A stretch of DNA of 64,000 nt from Monocercomonoides exilis (GCA_001643675.2 LSRY02000025.1:498001-562000), one strand, 5' to 3'. Shown: positions 42,374-56,854, numbered from the stretch's first letter. Notes: generated from the sequence alone by a model not told the origin. Translations and numbers: made by a program.

Positions 42374-44972
42374 ATGAGCAGAGAAATGATCAACATCAAA
42401 GTTGAAGAAGTTAATGATTTTTAAAAAATTAATCCAGCAAACCATCTGCTTTTGGAAAATGATTGAATGTCTTGCCAAGTGTTCAGAGCGAAACCCAGAT
42501 TGAAAAGGAAGCAGAAATTCCTCTTCAATTCAGTTTTTTTTTTGTGTGTGTGTTTGTGGACATTGAGTTTGTGTAAATTTGGATCTTCATTTCAGAATTA
42601 ACCGCTCGTTAATATATCAGCAAGCATTCCATTTTTCATCCTTTTTTGTTGCTCTTTGAAGCTTCAATTTGGAAATAATTCTTGAACGAAATACTTTCTC
42701 AAAAAAAGTGTGCAATTGAGGATTATTGCAGTAACTTTATGGTCCTTGAATCGCATTTGAAAATTCTGTTGATTGTTTTTTTGTGTGAAAACTCCTTTTG
42801 AACATGTAATTTCCACATTTCGTGGTTCTTGTCAAACTGGCAATTTGAATAACTTTCATTGAAAAAGAGCAACATGGCCTGACAATAGCATCTATTGATT
42901 TGATTTTTCATCTTCTTTTCAACTTCCTTCATCTTTTTGATCTTTGGTAATTTCCCAGCTCTGTAATCGCTTTCCATTTCCTTCATTTGGAATTGCACTA
43001 ATTGGTTGATTTTTTATTTCTTCATTGAAAAAAACATGAAAAGTTGTTCTTCCTATTTCATTTCTTCGTCTGCCTTTGCGAAACGTGAGATGTTGTTTTG
43101 GAGCCTGAATATCAGTTTTATGAAAGAATAAACAAAAAAGATAAAAAAATTACCAGAAAAAATAAAAAAAATAAAATAAATAAGTGAAGATGTGAAGAGA
43201 AACAAATTTTCAAACATAAACCCTTATTTAGCGTTTTTGCTTCATTCAAGATGCTTTGTTGTTAAAATCATCATTCTTTTCTTGAATTAATTTTCCCATC
43301 TCATTTCGACTTTTCTTGATTGATTCCTTTCTTGGAAGCAAGAGAATCATTCGCCTGTTCAATTCATTTTTTTTAAAAAAATCGCAATATCACAAAGAAA
43401 GATTCTCACCAAATATGAGTCGAATTACAAAATAAACAAAAAATTAAATAAGAATTTAAAAAACTGAATCAACACAAAAAACAGCAAACCGATAATTCAT
43501 CAGTCAAGATTTTGCAAAGAAATTGTTTTATCAAAAAAGCTTCTTTATTCCCCAATCATTGAGTGAAATAAAGAAGAATGAATATCATTTCCCCAACGTT
43601 GAAGATACAAGCATGCCAGCATTGTTACTTCCATCGAATATTTTGCCTTTTATAAACCTTGAGATAAATTGTCTGATATTTTTGAGCAACTGCAATCGGT
43701 GGCTGTTGATCTGTTGTGAAAAAGAAAAAAATACTCATGAAATGCACATTTCGAATACAATCAATCGATAAACCTTGAATTAATTCTCTTTTATCTTCGT
43801 TCAGAGATTCCACGTATTTGTTTCCACAAAATACTGCGACGCGATCTCTGGTGGAATGCAAAAATTGTGCAGAAACACAAATCAACTTCCTTGATCAATC
43901 TTCCTTGATTTCTCTTTTTTTCTCTCAGAACCGAAAAGGGATTTTATCTTGACCCAATCAACAAAGCCCAAAGAATATCCTCTTATATTTCAATTTCGAT
44001 CTCAAACAGCTTGTTTATTTCAAGTTGCTTTTCTTAGTTTTGACGGATCTTTGACCAGCATTTGAGATGCAAAGGAGACATTAATGCGAGTTGAGGCAAA
44101 CAACCAGATTTCGGAATAATGATTTTATAGGAATGTGTAAGTGCATCCAGGTTGATAAGAGTCAATGCTATAGAAGCCTCACAGCTTTGCATATGGTCAT
44201 TATGCACCTATGTCGGATATTTCGACAAGAAGTCATCTCAAATTACCAAATAATGCAAAACAACTTGAAAATATGATTTCACATCCAAAAACACCTTTTC
44301 TCACTGAATGTTACCAAGTGCAAATTTTCGTATCACCGCAAACAGGGACGAAAATTAACACGAACTGTGTATTTTCTTGAGCAACAAGCCAAGAATGGCT
44401 TCAAAAAGATATCTGTCACTGTCCTTTCGGTTTGCAGAAGTTAAAAATTAAAGAAATTACTCAAAATTGTTGGATGTGCATTTCTTTCTTTGAAGCGCAT
44501 TTCTTTGGTTTCTTGTGTAATTTCCACAGAGAAAACCGAATTTTGAATAAATGAAACGATCTGCGAATCACTGAAGAAATCCACAATTTGCACGTGCACA
44601 AAGCAATTGAGCAATAACGCTCATCAATACTTGATAGATGTGTATTTTTGTGAGAATTTTGTTTCCTTTATGTAATCGTTTTTGTTTTGCCTAATCAAAA
44701 TAAATACAAAAGAAACATCAAAATGATTTTGACAAGCTGGCTTTTGTGCAATAAAAACAATTTTCGCAAAAATTACTTTTTCAAGACGTATAAAGTTCTG
44801 TTCCAGTTAGGGTGTGCATAAGAAATATTTGGTCAAGTATACATGATTAATAATAGTGGATGAAGATGATTTGAATGAAGTATGAGAGGTAAAATATTAT
44901 GAGCTTTTTCTATCGAAAAGAACAGAAATTTTCATTTTTGAAAAGAATATAATGGTATTGATCAAATTTTTT
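42374..44972. other. Intergenic region, 2.6 kb, no supported gene
   Basis: AT-rich. Two minus-strand frames have somewhat coding-like composition (42723-42998, Lys/Glu-rich; 43625-43885, containing RDRVAVFCGNKYVESLNEDKR), and a plus-strand frame lies at 44091-44276. None has a recognisable domain or flanking splice sites that extend it. They may be relics or small unknown genes. Confidence 0.45.
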
Positions 44973-46041
44973 ATGACAACATCTGCAGTCGGAGCGGGGT
45001 ACGATTATTCAACATCAACATTTAGCAATGACGGAAGAGTATTCCAAGTGGAGTATGCAATGAAAGCAACAGAAAAAAGCGGAACTGCAATTGGAATTAA
45101 ATGTGTTGATGGAGTTGTTGTTGCATGCGTAAATTTCCAGATCTCTCCTCTTGTTGTTCCATACTCACAATCTCGTATTCTTACAGCAGCGAAATCAATT
45201 GGATTGGTATTATTTGAAAAACTTAATATTTTCAATGAAGTGTAAATTGCTATGTTTCTCCGTTATTAACCTTAGGTCTCTGCAGGGCTTTTGGCGGATG
45301 GAAGACATCTTGCATCACATTGCAAAGAAACTGTTTGCTTGTAGAATTTATCTTTTTGGTTGTTTTTAAGGATTATCAATTTTGCTCAAATATTTCAAAA
45401 AAAAATAATTCAGGCTGCTGATTACAAAAAGAATTATCACGAGGATATTCCAGTTAGAGTACTTGCGGAAAGGCTTTCAATATATCTTCAGCAATTCACT
45501 CAATTTGGAGCATATCGCCCATTTGGTGTATCCACAATTATTGCTGGCTATGATGATAAGCCACAGTTATATTCAACAGATCCTGCAGCAACTCTTTATG
45601 TTTGCTCTTTTTTATTTAACGATCATTGTTAAAGCGTAACAATTGCGTTTTTAAGGGATATAATGGAGTGGCAATTGGAAAAGAAAAAGCTCAAGCAAGA
45701 ACAGACATAGAGATGCTTCCTTTGGATAAACTTACGTGCGAACAAGCTGTGAAAGAAGCAGCAAAAATGTTTGCCTTTTTATCATTGAGTGAATATATGA
45801 ATATATAAAAATTGAAATTGTTATTTCATTTTACAAAATAAACAATATGATTCTTTCTTCTTGTTTTTCTTTCATCATTGATTGCAGTTTGTATGGCCTT
45901 CGCCACGAAGATGAAAAAGCTTTTGAATTGGAATTTGGATGGGTTCGCACGACTGACAAGATCTTTGGTAGGGTTCCTGATGAATTGAGAGATCAGGCAA
46001 TTGAAGAAGCAAAAAAATGGCTTGAAGAGAAAGACGAATGA
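44973..46041 (+). CDS. PSMA3: 20S proteasome subunit alpha-7 (PSMA3), five exons
   Basis: Alpha-type subunit of the proteasome core particle; alpha subunits form the outer rings that gate substrate entry and are not proteolytic. Exons are 44973-45206, 45276-45332, 45414-45599, 45656-45768 and 45888-46041, giving 247 aa (animal PSMA3 is about 255). Introns are 56-119 nt, with donors GTATT or GTTTG. The N-terminus MTTSAVGAGYDYSTSTFSND is followed by GRVFQVEYAMKA, the alpha-subunit signature helix. Further landmarks are GTAIGIK, AGLLADGRH, RPFGVSTIIAGYD, YSTDPAATLYGYNGVAIG, AFELEFGWV and an acidic-basic C-terminal helix ending WLEEKDE. Several introns contain in-frame stops, confirming that splicing is required. 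Confident. Confidence 0.95.
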
Positions 46042-46375
46042 GAAATTCACAACTCGATGTTGTTCTTTTCTTTGCCATGATTATTTTTTTGTTTTTTCTT
46101 TTGAGTATTTAATATATTTTGTTAAAACTCAATACAAAAATACACCTTCTTTCTTTTTTTCGCAACTCACAATTTTTCTTTTAGCTCCCTTAGAAGGGCG
46201 ATGCAGAAATTCTGGCATCGTTTTTCATTATATTTTTCCACATCAAAAATCATCGCAAAAATGAAGTGAAAGTGAAATGAGCTTATAAAAAAATCTTTCT
46301 TTGGGCACATATTTAAATTGTTTTTTGCCATAATTGTGCGTTCGCTCCTTCGTTTTCAATCGAATGACGATTTTT
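46042..46375. other. Convergent 3' intergenic region
   Basis: About 330 bp of AT-rich sequence between the stop codons of PSMA3 (plus) and the TARBP1-like gene (minus). It must hold both 3' untranslated ends. No other feature is seen. Confidence 0.6.
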
Positions 46376-49300
46376 TCAAACTCCTTTCCTTTTCATCATC
46401 TGCTGTGTATATTCCCATATAAGAATTGAAGCACTGTTGGTTGCAATCGCATGCATTATTTATTCAGTGAAAATTTGTTTATCATAATTAATCCAAATAA
46501 AATTGGAAAAAAAAAATTATGAATGAGTTACAAGAAATGAATAAGTAAAAAAGAAAAGAGAGAGAGAGAGAGAAAGCAAACCTAACATGCACATTGAGCG
46601 ATCTGATCATTCCCAATTGAGGAATTTCTATGCATTCATCAACTGCATTCAAGCATTCCACCGGGACGCCTTCCTTCTCCTTTCCCAGCAGCACGACTGT
46701 CTTCTCCTTGAACTCGTACTCATCCAGCCTGACAGAAGAAGAAGTCTGCTCCAGCGCCACAACCGCATATCCCTCGTCCTTCCACTCCTTCAGCCGCCGC
46801 ACAATATCCTTCGTGTTCAGCTGCGTCAACGGCAGCCAGCGGTCTGAAGTGACACAAAGCGCCTTGAAGATCGGGTCTCTCACAACTGACAGATCATTCA
46901 CTGTCATCTCTTTCGCCCCAAACACCTCGCACGTGCGGCACAGCCCACCCAAATTCGGCACTTTCTCCACAAACGACGCCACAACAACAAGCGGCTGGCG
47001 GTTGCTGCGCGCAAGTGAGGCTCCAACAGAAGAAGAAGAAGAGGAGGAGGAGGAGGAGGAGGATAAGCTGGAAAGCATGGCACGAGATGCACCCAGCGCA
47101 TCGTAAGGCGCCGGCACAGGCTTCCGCTGGATGAGAAGCAGCGACTGGCGGAACTCGCTTGTGGGAGCAGCAGGTGAACTTTCATCTTTCTGCTGAGAAT
47201 GCGACGAATTTTCCGCTTGGGATGATTGCGGGGCCTGCTTCTTTGTGAGCGAAAGAAACTGCTTTGAGTCTCTTGCGCCGACTTTAACGCTCTGGAATGT
47301 GTTCTCTCTGACAGACTGCAGAAGAGCTGCTGGGTCGAGGCACACTGCAATCGGGTGCGTGCGTAGAAGAGACGCTCCGCCGTATTTCTGCTCAGCAATG
47401 ATGCAGTCCGGGTTCGTTCTGTAGAAAGCGAGGAAAGGCGAAATTAAGCGCTGAAGTGGAGTTTGGTGGAAGTTACTGAGAGAAGATTTATTTGGAGAAG
47501 AACATGAGATATCCTGTGATGCACGTTGGCCTTGTGGAAATAGAGAGGACAGCATAACTTGAACATAAGTCCTGACATGATTGATCTGCGATGCGCACCA
47601 AGGCAAAAGATATCTCACAATCTCTTCTTCATTCCTCGTTTCCGTGCTTCTATTTGATTGATCTTCATCGCAACTGTCTTTTGCCTTCTTCTCAACAGTT
47701 GTGCTTCCCAAAGTTCCGTTCTCTCCAAACTGCAGCAGGAGAATAGCAATGCGCAAGGCAGACGAAATAGGCTGCGCTTTCATTGTGAAGTCTGAAATGA
47801 TTGGCAGAAGCACTTCACTGGAATCCGACGGAAAGAAGATCAAATATGAAGCATAGAACATTTCAATGTAGTTGCGCACCGTCACCAAGTTGTTCTGAAC
47901 AACCAAAAAGAAGAGTGCACGCGACTTCAGCAGAGACCGAATTTCTGGATGAAGCACAAACAGACACAGCGAGCACAGCGCCTGCCAAATGAGAAGGCGG
48001 CGCCGATGCAGCTCGTCGTGTGGAAGATACAGCACATTCGTTCCAGAGGCGATTGTCGAGCCGTCTGGCTGCTTTTCTGCTTCTTTAAGCAGTTGCTTGA
48101 CAAGCTGAACAGCAAATAAGGACACAGATTGTTGATATGAAGTGTACAACAGAGAAGAATCAGAAGAGGCTGGAGAAATGTTTATCACACAGTCTTCTTC
48201 GATTCCATTGTGTTGCGAAAGAACTACATTTGTCCCGCTGTTTCGAGAGAGGAACGAAAGAAATTCTAAAATTCTGTGTTGTGCCAAGCGAGCCTCCAGC
48301 GCTCCTCTCTTGTCACTGACCATCTGTTCAATGTAGGACTCATTGAAAACAAGGCGGTGGCTCAAAAAAGAGGAGGAAGAGGACGCTGAATAAGAGCAAG
48401 ACTTTCCATTGTGCTGATAGCAGATGGCTGAACCAAGTGCTTCACAGCTGGAAAATAACGTGTCAAATCTCGAGTATAATGTTGTGCCATCTTCGTTAAT
48501 GCTTTCCACAGAAAAATCTGGTTTGCATTTTTCCTTTTTCACATCACGCGTTTTCTTTTCAGATGAACGTTCACTTTTCTGCTTTTCATTCGAATTGCTT
48601 TCATCAGCTTTTTTGCTCTGAGTCATTTTGATTTCTTTTTCTTCTTCTTTGTCAGATCCATCAAAAATGCTTGAATCGCTCTTTCCTTTCTTTTGCTGCT
48701 CCTTTTTGCTTTTTCTTTCAGCAGATTTTTTTCGAAGATTCACTTTTCTCTCCTCTCTTTTCTCTCTTCTCGTTTTGTGGATTCTTCTCGAATCATAAAT
48801 CCTCTCTGCCTCTGCGTGCTCATCAACAGCCTCACCATCAGAGCAGCTTTGTTCTTCTGCCTCATCTTCTCTTCCTCCTCCTCCTCCTTCTTCTTCTTTC
48901 TCCTCGATCTTCTTTTCCGTTCTTCCTTTTCCTCTCCAGCTGCTTCCATCTCGCGCCATCAGATCTCTTCGTTTCCTCTGCTGCCCAGTCAGCCCATCCT
49001 CTGAATTCTTCCTTATCTCTTCTGCATACCCACTCTCTTTCCCTGCATCTTCTCCTTCTTCCCCTTCTCCATCTCCTTCCCCGTCCCTGTTCCCTTCATC
49101 ATCTTCATCATCCTCAGATCCATTGTCAAATGCCTCTTTGCTGCCTTCATCGCTTTTCCTCTTCTTTCCCTTCGCTGCATCGCTGTATTTTTCAATCAGT
49201 TTTGACATGATTGGTGAAAGATACATCTTCTTATATCCAACTCTCTCTGCACTGAACTCTGGGTGAGGTCCCCACATCGACAATTTCAGCACAAAAGGCA

Positions 49301-52300
49301 GCAAAAAGGGAGAAGAAAGAGAAGGATGCGCCATCAGCGCTGGCAAAAGATACTCAATCACCATCGGAACAATTGTTGTCATTGTACTTCCAAGCTGGAG
49401 AAGTAACATGAGCAGACGAACATGTGGTTGAGTCTCTTTCATTTCATTTGAGGATTCAGAAGAAAGCTGAGATTCTGTTTGTAAATGTTCTGAGTCACCA
49501 TCATCATTTTGATCATTTTCACTCACACATTTTCCACTCAATTCGCTTTCGTTACCTTCTCTTTTCCATCTCGCTGCATCGAACATGTGAGGAATACTCA
49601 TCACAGCATCGCTGAAGGCAAATGAAAGCGCAGCCGCAGTCAGACTGGGCAGGTCATTCGGCCTCGCTGACTGGAAGGAGATGCAGCAGGCGTTGATGAC
49701 ATCGCTTGCTAAGGAAAGAGGAAGGGAAGGGATTGAATTAGGATTTGTATTTTGAATGTCAAGTGAGGTTTCAGAAGAAGAAGAAGAAGTTGATGATGAA
49801 GAAGAAGAAACAAACGAGGCAAGCAGAAGAACGCAGTTCAGAACAGCTGGCAAAAGCTCTGAGGATCCGCTTTCGATCGAATCAACTGCTGCTTTGTGAA
49901 TTGTAGACACCAGCTGATGAGACAAAAGAGAAGAAGAAGAAGAAGAAATCTTTTTGTTTGTCTCAAGAGATTGAGAATGCTGAATAGAATCAAGTTGATT
50001 GGCAGAGCCTTTATTCAATGAATGATCTCTCATTATTCCTGTTTTCTCTTCCATTTGCACTCCCTTTCCAGCTCTCATCCTCCTCATCATCTCGTTCCCT
50101 TTCGCCTCCATTTCTCCACTTCCCAAATCTGTTGGCGTTCTTCCTGTTTCTGCAAACGCAGCTGCTGCTTTATCGAAAAACGCATCTCTCTTGCTCATCT
50201 TCTTTGCTGCCTCCAGCGCATTGCTTCCTCCTCTGAACAAGCATAAAAGATCAACCTCTGAGGGAAGGATATTTGAGACAGACAGAAAATGGCGAGGTGA
50301 TAAAATGCCCTGTGTGGCATTCTGCTCAACCACAGAAGGAACAAGAAGCAGCCTCAAAGTGCAGATAAGCTGCTGGTCGATTAAAAAGCCTTTCACCAAT
50401 TTTTCGCCTGACAAGTTCAGTTTTGTTGATATGGAGTTGGAGTTTCGGATGAATGAACGAGAAAGAGAAACAAGGAGCTCTGTGAAGAGAGCAAATGATT
50501 GAGAAAGAGGGATAGTTTGGGTGGATGTGACTGTAGAAGATGAGGAAGAAGAAATAAAGGAAGAAGAAGAAGATGATGATGATGATGATATTAGTGAAGA
50601 TGAACTAGAATTAATGATGTGTTGAATGGATACAGCGAATTCTGATAGAAAGTTGCAGAGAAGAGAAGGCTGAGAAAGGATGTATTTTGAATCAGCTGAA
50701 TCTTTTTCTATCAACTTTGGCATTGGATTTGATAGGCTTTGTGATTCCTCGGTTTTCTGTTGTGTTCCTAAGGCATTCTTAATGAAAGAAGGGATGTAAA
50801 TAGACGAGGAAGACGAGTCATCTGTGGAAGGAGAAGCAACAGAAGAACGAGAAGAAGAAGAAGAAGAAGACGGTGAAAGATTACATTCCGCAGTTGATTT
50901 TTCAAGTAATTTACAACAATTGACGATTGATTGGGACACAGCCACAGACAGAAGAGGAGCAAGAGACAGGAAAGAAAGATAGCACATTTTGAGATCAGAA
51001 GTGGAGAGAGACGCAAAAGCAGCATTTAATTCGTTTGAAAGTGTGATTGCTTTGTTTTGTGGTTGAAGTGAAGAAGAAGAAGAAGATGATGATGATGATG
51101 ATGATGAAGGGGAAGATGGAGAAGGCTGTTGAATAAATGAGGAAAGGAATGAAGTGATGGAATTAACAATGTTAGAGGAAGAAGAAGTTGATGATAACGA
51201 TGATGCATTTTTGACTGGCAAAAGAAGAGATGGAAGAGAAATCTGTGAAAGTGTGGAGGATGCTACTTGAACGACAGAATTTAGCAGCTCGTCGAGTTCA
51301 ACTCCAAATGAAGACAAGAAATCTTGTGTAAAAGATGAGTCAAAGAATGTTGAAAGAGCAGAAAAAGAAGATGAAGCTGATTTCAATTGAATTGCTTGCT
51401 GATATGTTTTCTGTGTTTCTCCAATCTTTTTCTCCTTCCTTTTGTTGTTTCCACAATTGTTGCTATTTCTTCTTCCATTCTTCCAACATGTCAACAGAAC
51501 TGTGGAAGAACACACGAAATGCATAACACTCAAAATTGCCTCTGAAACAAGCGAAATGTGCGACAGGGAAACGCCTTCGCAGCTGATGAGCTTCGAATAC
51601 GTCGAAAGCAGTCCTTCAACAACATTCCTTCTGAGACTCAGCTCAGAGGAAGAAGAGGAAGAAGAGGAAGGGGAAGAAGAAGAAGAAGAATTGCGAGAGG
51701 AAAAGCGGAGAAGAGAATGCATGAGATACAAATGAACAGAGCAAATTGAGTTAATCAGGCGTATTTGAATGGAATGTGTTGAGTTGACAGAAGAAGAAAG
51801 AGAATTTAATGCTTCTTTCTCAACTTTATTGTCACTTTTGCATTCACGACCAACAGCATCATTATCTTCATCATCATTATCTTCATTATCAGAACCCCTC
51901 ATTTCAACAAACTCCTCCACCATTTGCAAAGGCACTGCTGCACACAGCTCCAAAAGCAATGCAATGCAGCTGTTGTGAACATGCGGAGACAGAAATGGCC
52001 TAAGTGATGCTTCAGAAACAACAGAAAAAACAGGGTTGAGCAAAGAATCAAGCAAAGAAGTGAGTAAAGAACCAGAAAACGAATCTGGAAAAGAATTTGG
52101 AAAAGAATTGGGAAAAGAATTGGGAAAAGAAGAAGAAGAAGAAGAAGAAGAAGAAGAAGAAGAAGAAGAAGAAGAAATAAAAGAAGAGCCATCAGAAAGA
52201 GAAGAATCGAGCATTGTGAAAGGGAAAAGGAGAGAAATAATACGAGCAGCACGGCGGAGTGTCAGAGAATGATCGACAGCTGAGCTGGAAAAGGAGTAGT

Positions 52301-53625
52301 CGACAGTTGTTGGTGGCGCACTTGATAAAGAAGAAGAGGAAGAGGAAGAGGAATGTGAAGAAGAGGAGGAGGAGGAAGAAAAAGAAAAAGCCTTCACTTC
52401 AGCAGCTGATTGAACATTATCTGCTGGTAGCACATGTGCTCCTTGTACTTTCTCTGCTTCATCTTCGTGTTTCAAAGCCATCTCATTCTTTCCCTTTGAA
52501 GCAGTTGGCTCAAATGTGTCGAAATCAAAGGGATTTTCATTTTGCAGTGCGTCAATCATCTTTTTCATCCCTTCGACCACCCAACTTGTCAAAAAGGAAG
52601 TATGTTGCTTGCATTTTCCATTCACTTGAACTTCTTTATAATCTCCTCTTTCTCTTTCTTCTTCTTCTTCTTTCAAATTCCTTCTTCCACTTCTTATTCT
52701 CTCAAACTCTGCACAAATACGACTCACTGGTCTTGTCACCTTCTCCAACAGCATCGCCATCTGCAGATGAAGATGCGGCTGCGTGCTGAGCACTTGCTGA
52801 GGAAGCAAACTGAGCACAGAAGACATCTCAGCAAAGGAAGGGCACAAATCAATTGGATGAAGCCAAAAGAGATTGGGAACTGGAAAATGCTCATAAATCC
52901 ACTCTGTGAATTCACTACATCCAATTTGGCTTTGAAAAGAATGAGTTTTGGGGTTTTTGATTTCTGCTCCTTCAATTCCTGTGCTTGAACTTGCTGTTGC
53001 TACTGCCATTTCTGTCAAATACTTGTCATTTTCTCCATTTTTCTCTCTAATTTTCTCTTTCTCCTTCTCCTTCTTTTCCTTCATAGCACACATTATCTGC
53101 TCTTCCAGCGCCTTTGGAAGCGGAAGCACGTTTTGTAATGCAGCCAGCAAGCATCGATAGACACGAGGCGCCGAAGTGACTGACAAAACAATGGGAATTC
53201 CTGAGGAAGACAGGAAAGAGCGAATAATACGAAGGAAAGAGGAGCAGAAGCTGCGCCAGGATGAGAGGGAGGAGAAGAGGGAGGAGGAAGAGGAGGAAGA
53301 AGAAGAGGAAGATGAAGAAATCGAAGGAGAATAAGAGGGAGTTGAAGAAGAAGAAGATGATGGTGGTGGTGGCGGTGGTGATTGCATAAATGAATCAGAG
53401 GGAGGAGAAGGAGAAGAAGAAGAAGACAAAGAAAAACACGAATTTGATGGTGAAGGCGATGTGGATGACAAAATCCATTCCAAATGGGGAGAAGCCAGAA
53501 ACTCAGCCAGAACACACACAAGATGCAGACTCACAGGTGCTCCCTTGGCGAACGTTCTGTTGTTGTTCTGTCGAATCTCATGGAATATTTCATTGTTTTC
53601 TGAGGTTAATGAAGAAGAAGAAGGA

Positions 53626-53679
<54 letters not shown>

Positions 53680-54954
53680 AACGAATCTTTACCTGAATAT
53701 TCATTTTTACCAGCGGATTCACTCAAACCTAACTGTTTCGCATTCAATCCATCTCCCTTTGAAAGAAGAAGAGGAAGAGGAAGAGGTGGAAGAAGATCTG
53801 ATTGATACGACTTCAGCCAAAGTGAATCGTCAGTGTGGAAGGCGAAGCACATGCAGAGCGGACGGGATGAGATCTGAAGAGAGTTCTTGTGTGTGGAAGA
53901 GGATTTTGCGATGTTTGATGAGGGATAAGAATGAGAAGAAGAAGAAAGAGAAGAAAGAGAAGAAGAAGAAAGAGAAGAAAGAGATGAAGAAGAAGAAGAA
54001 TATTCTGAATAACTTTCTTCTTCCTTCTTCTCTTTCTTCTCTTTCTCCTTCTCTTTCCTCTCTCCATCATCTTCATCGAATTCCGGAAGAAGAGGCAGTG
54101 CAATTGGCTGGTCGTCGTCTAACTGCATCACTTTCAATGACTGCGCACAGCTCATCCGCTCAGCACACGACAATACAAACGCCCTCCGTTTGAATTCGAT
54201 TGACATTTCAGAAAGGAGTGAGGGAGAGGAGGAGAAGGAAGAAGAGGTTGGGAGAGATGAAGAGGAGGAAGAAGAAGAAGATGAAGAAGAAGAAGAATAT
54301 GGAAATACAGACTGCATCTCTTCTGTGTTCAAAGAAGGTGACAGCATCAGAAACCTCAGCAAAAACACGTGTATTTCTTCATAAAACGATCTTTTGTAAT
54401 GGGCGTGCTCATTCAGTGCACTAAATAAGTAGTTCGAAACAAACGAAGCAGGCAAACGGAGTGCAACGGGCGAAGAAAGCGATTTGCCGGCAAAATTGAG
54501 TGAATAAGTTCGTTTGGAGAAGAAGCGGTGCTGTTCTCTTTCGCTTTCTTTCTCATTTGAGGTGAAATCTTCGTCTTCATCTTCGTTGTCTTCTTCTTCT
54601 TTATCATCTTCTTCTTCTCCTTCTCCTTCCTTTTTCTCCTTCTCTTTCCCTTTCCCTTTCCCTTTCCCTTTCCCCTTCACTTTCTCCACCTCCCCGTACG
54701 AGCCAATGATCTTCCTCATCATGAACTTCTTCACTGCCACTGATGGGTGCCTCAGCCCTCTCAGTAGCAGAAGACACACCCAAGACACATGAAAAGCAGA
54801 ACAGCAGCACAAATGCTCAATCTCCAGCCAGAGCGGAGTGTGAAGATGGAGAAGCGTCTCGTTCTGCCCGCGGTAGATGGTGAGGAAGGCAGTCCAGAGA
54901 GAGTAGTCGAAGGGGAGAGAAGGGTGAGGAGAAGAAGAAGACAATGAAGAAGAA

Positions 54955-54985
<31 letters not shown>

Positions 54986-56854
54986 ACATAGAAGATGAAT
55001 TATTCTTCTGTAAATCTCCATTCATTTCTGTGTCTTCTCCTTCAAACGGGAAAAGAGGAGACTGAAACTGTCTCAATTGTTCCATTTTCGAATGGAAATT
55101 CGGTGCGAATTCAGCCGCTTTTTCTATCAAAAAGCAAGAATGTTTTTGGACTTCAGAAGAAGGATGGAGAAGAGACTGCTGGATGATGATCCAGAAATCA
55201 GTGGAGAACAGAAGAGAAAGAAGAGGTTTGTTTGGCGGGAATGAAGAAGATGATGAGGAAGAAGAAGAAGAAGAAGAAGAAGAAGAAGAAGAAGAAGAAG
55301 AAGAAGAAGAAGAACCCATCAAAGATACCGTTGCTTGAGCAGGCGAAAGGAAAGGATGAGAATAAAAGAACGGATAAAGGCGAGTTAATGCCACAATCGT
55401 CTCATTCCATCTGCTTCCTCCTCTTGTTATACCAGTTCGGAGCACCTTCCAGAGCTGGAAAAGAGCAGAAGAGAGAGAGAAAGAGGATGAGACGGAAGAA
55501 GAAAAGGAAGAAATAGATGATGATGAATGTTGTGCTGATCGCTGGTCTTCGAAAACTGAAAGAAAGACGAAAATTGAAGGAATGGCAGAAGAAGTTAACA
55601 AGTTAATGATTTGTGATCCGCTTTCAGTCTCCAACAGAGCCATCAAAGAAGAATAGCTTTCAGCAATCAAACAGAAAAGCATTTCTTGTAAGTCGAAACA
55701 AGGCTGACGTAAGGTCTGCGTTTGAGAAGATTTTGAATTGTTGTTTTGGATCTGTTTTGAAAATGAAACACATAATTCTCCTAAAATGTGAAGAGTTAAA
55801 TCAAGAGGGATTATTCCATCTGGTTTGTTATCATCTTGTGTCTGCTCATGCTGATCGTGTAAATTGAGTTCTATGTCTCGATGTTTTGAATTTCTGTCTT
55901 TTTTATTTTCTTTAATATTTGATTTACAATCTTTTTTTGCTTTAATCTTATGTTGTGCAGTATCATGTTTCCTAATAAATGGATTAGCCAATGAACATTT
56001 CAGTGTTTCCAGAAATTCACGCGCGAAATCAATATTTTGCTGATTAACTCCATAAATGATTTCAGAGATGCTTTTAACAGCAAATTGTGTTAATTCATCG
56101 TCGTGAGCATATTTTAAAAATAAATCGAGACAGAGCTTCTGTGTCATTTGTAAGGTAGTTATTGTTGCCTTTTCAAAAAAATAATAACAATATTTTATTC
56201 AATATTTCAAAATTTATAAAAAGTCATACTCCTTCAGATAAGCATCTCTTTCTGAGTAAAGCCAAGTATATCATCAAATTTGATTCATCTAATGTGCCAG
56301 TTGATTTCTCTATGAGGCTTTGAATATATTCATCTTCAACCTCAGTATCTTTAAAAAGTGTTTCTATAACATCCAGTTTTTCTGAAAGCAGAAAGGGATG
56401 TCCTGATTTTGTTCCAGAAATAAGAGATAAAGTGTACTTAAAAAGTTGATCAAAAGTTGATGTTTTATTGTTCATTTTTGAGAAAATTGAAATATTTATT
56501 TTTTGTTGATCAACATCAATTGTTCCCATTGCAATATTATAAAGTTCAATTGAAATCCAATTTTTTGAATGCACATGATAAGAAATGATTATCCTACAAA
56601 AAAGCAATGGCACATAAAATACAACTTGACGTGAAAGAGGTGTCGCAAGTAGTGTACAATTTAGTGAAATGTTACATAAATTTATTATTTCTTCATTAAA
56701 CTATTAACAAAATTAAATTAATCTATTAAAAATAGCAACTAAAGACTAGAACAATAAATAAATGCAACAAAAATAAATTAACATTTGAAAAATATACAAA
56801 AAATATAAGAAGATTTTTCTCAAACACCATTTCATTGGATCCAGTAACAATCAT
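46376..56854 (-). CDS. TARBP1: Giant TARBP1/Trm3-like tRNA Gm18 methyltransferase
   Basis: By homology the C-terminal SPOUT (TrmH) domain transfers methyl from S-adenosylmethionine to the 2'-OH of guanosine 18 in tRNA. Proposed exons are 56828-56854, 56230-56700, 46582-56168 and 46376-46433, about 3,380 aa, roughly twice human TARBP1 or yeast Trm3. The first exon is the least certain. The domain reads VASFVEKVPNLGGLCRTCEVFGA, VVALEQTSSSV, VVLLGKEKEGVP and IEIPQLGMIRSLNVHV. Splicing then adds SASILIWEYTQQ, so a 148-nt intron (46434-46581) falls inside the trefoil-knot motif; without splicing the knot would be lost. The long N-terminal part is helical (HEAT-like) and swollen by dozens of Ser homopolymers and acidic or charged inserts. 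Residues for cofactor binding look intact. Confidence 0.88.

Noticed and set aside
42723-43885. Two minus-strand frames of 86-91 codons
   Set aside because: Coding-like composition, but no domain, no paralogue in the window and no convincing splice sites; kept only as a note on the intergenic region.
53093-53521. Numerous Leu/His-rich or Glu-rich frames within the TARBP1-like and kinesin genes
   Set aside because: They are other-frame readings of Ser-coding triplet repeats.
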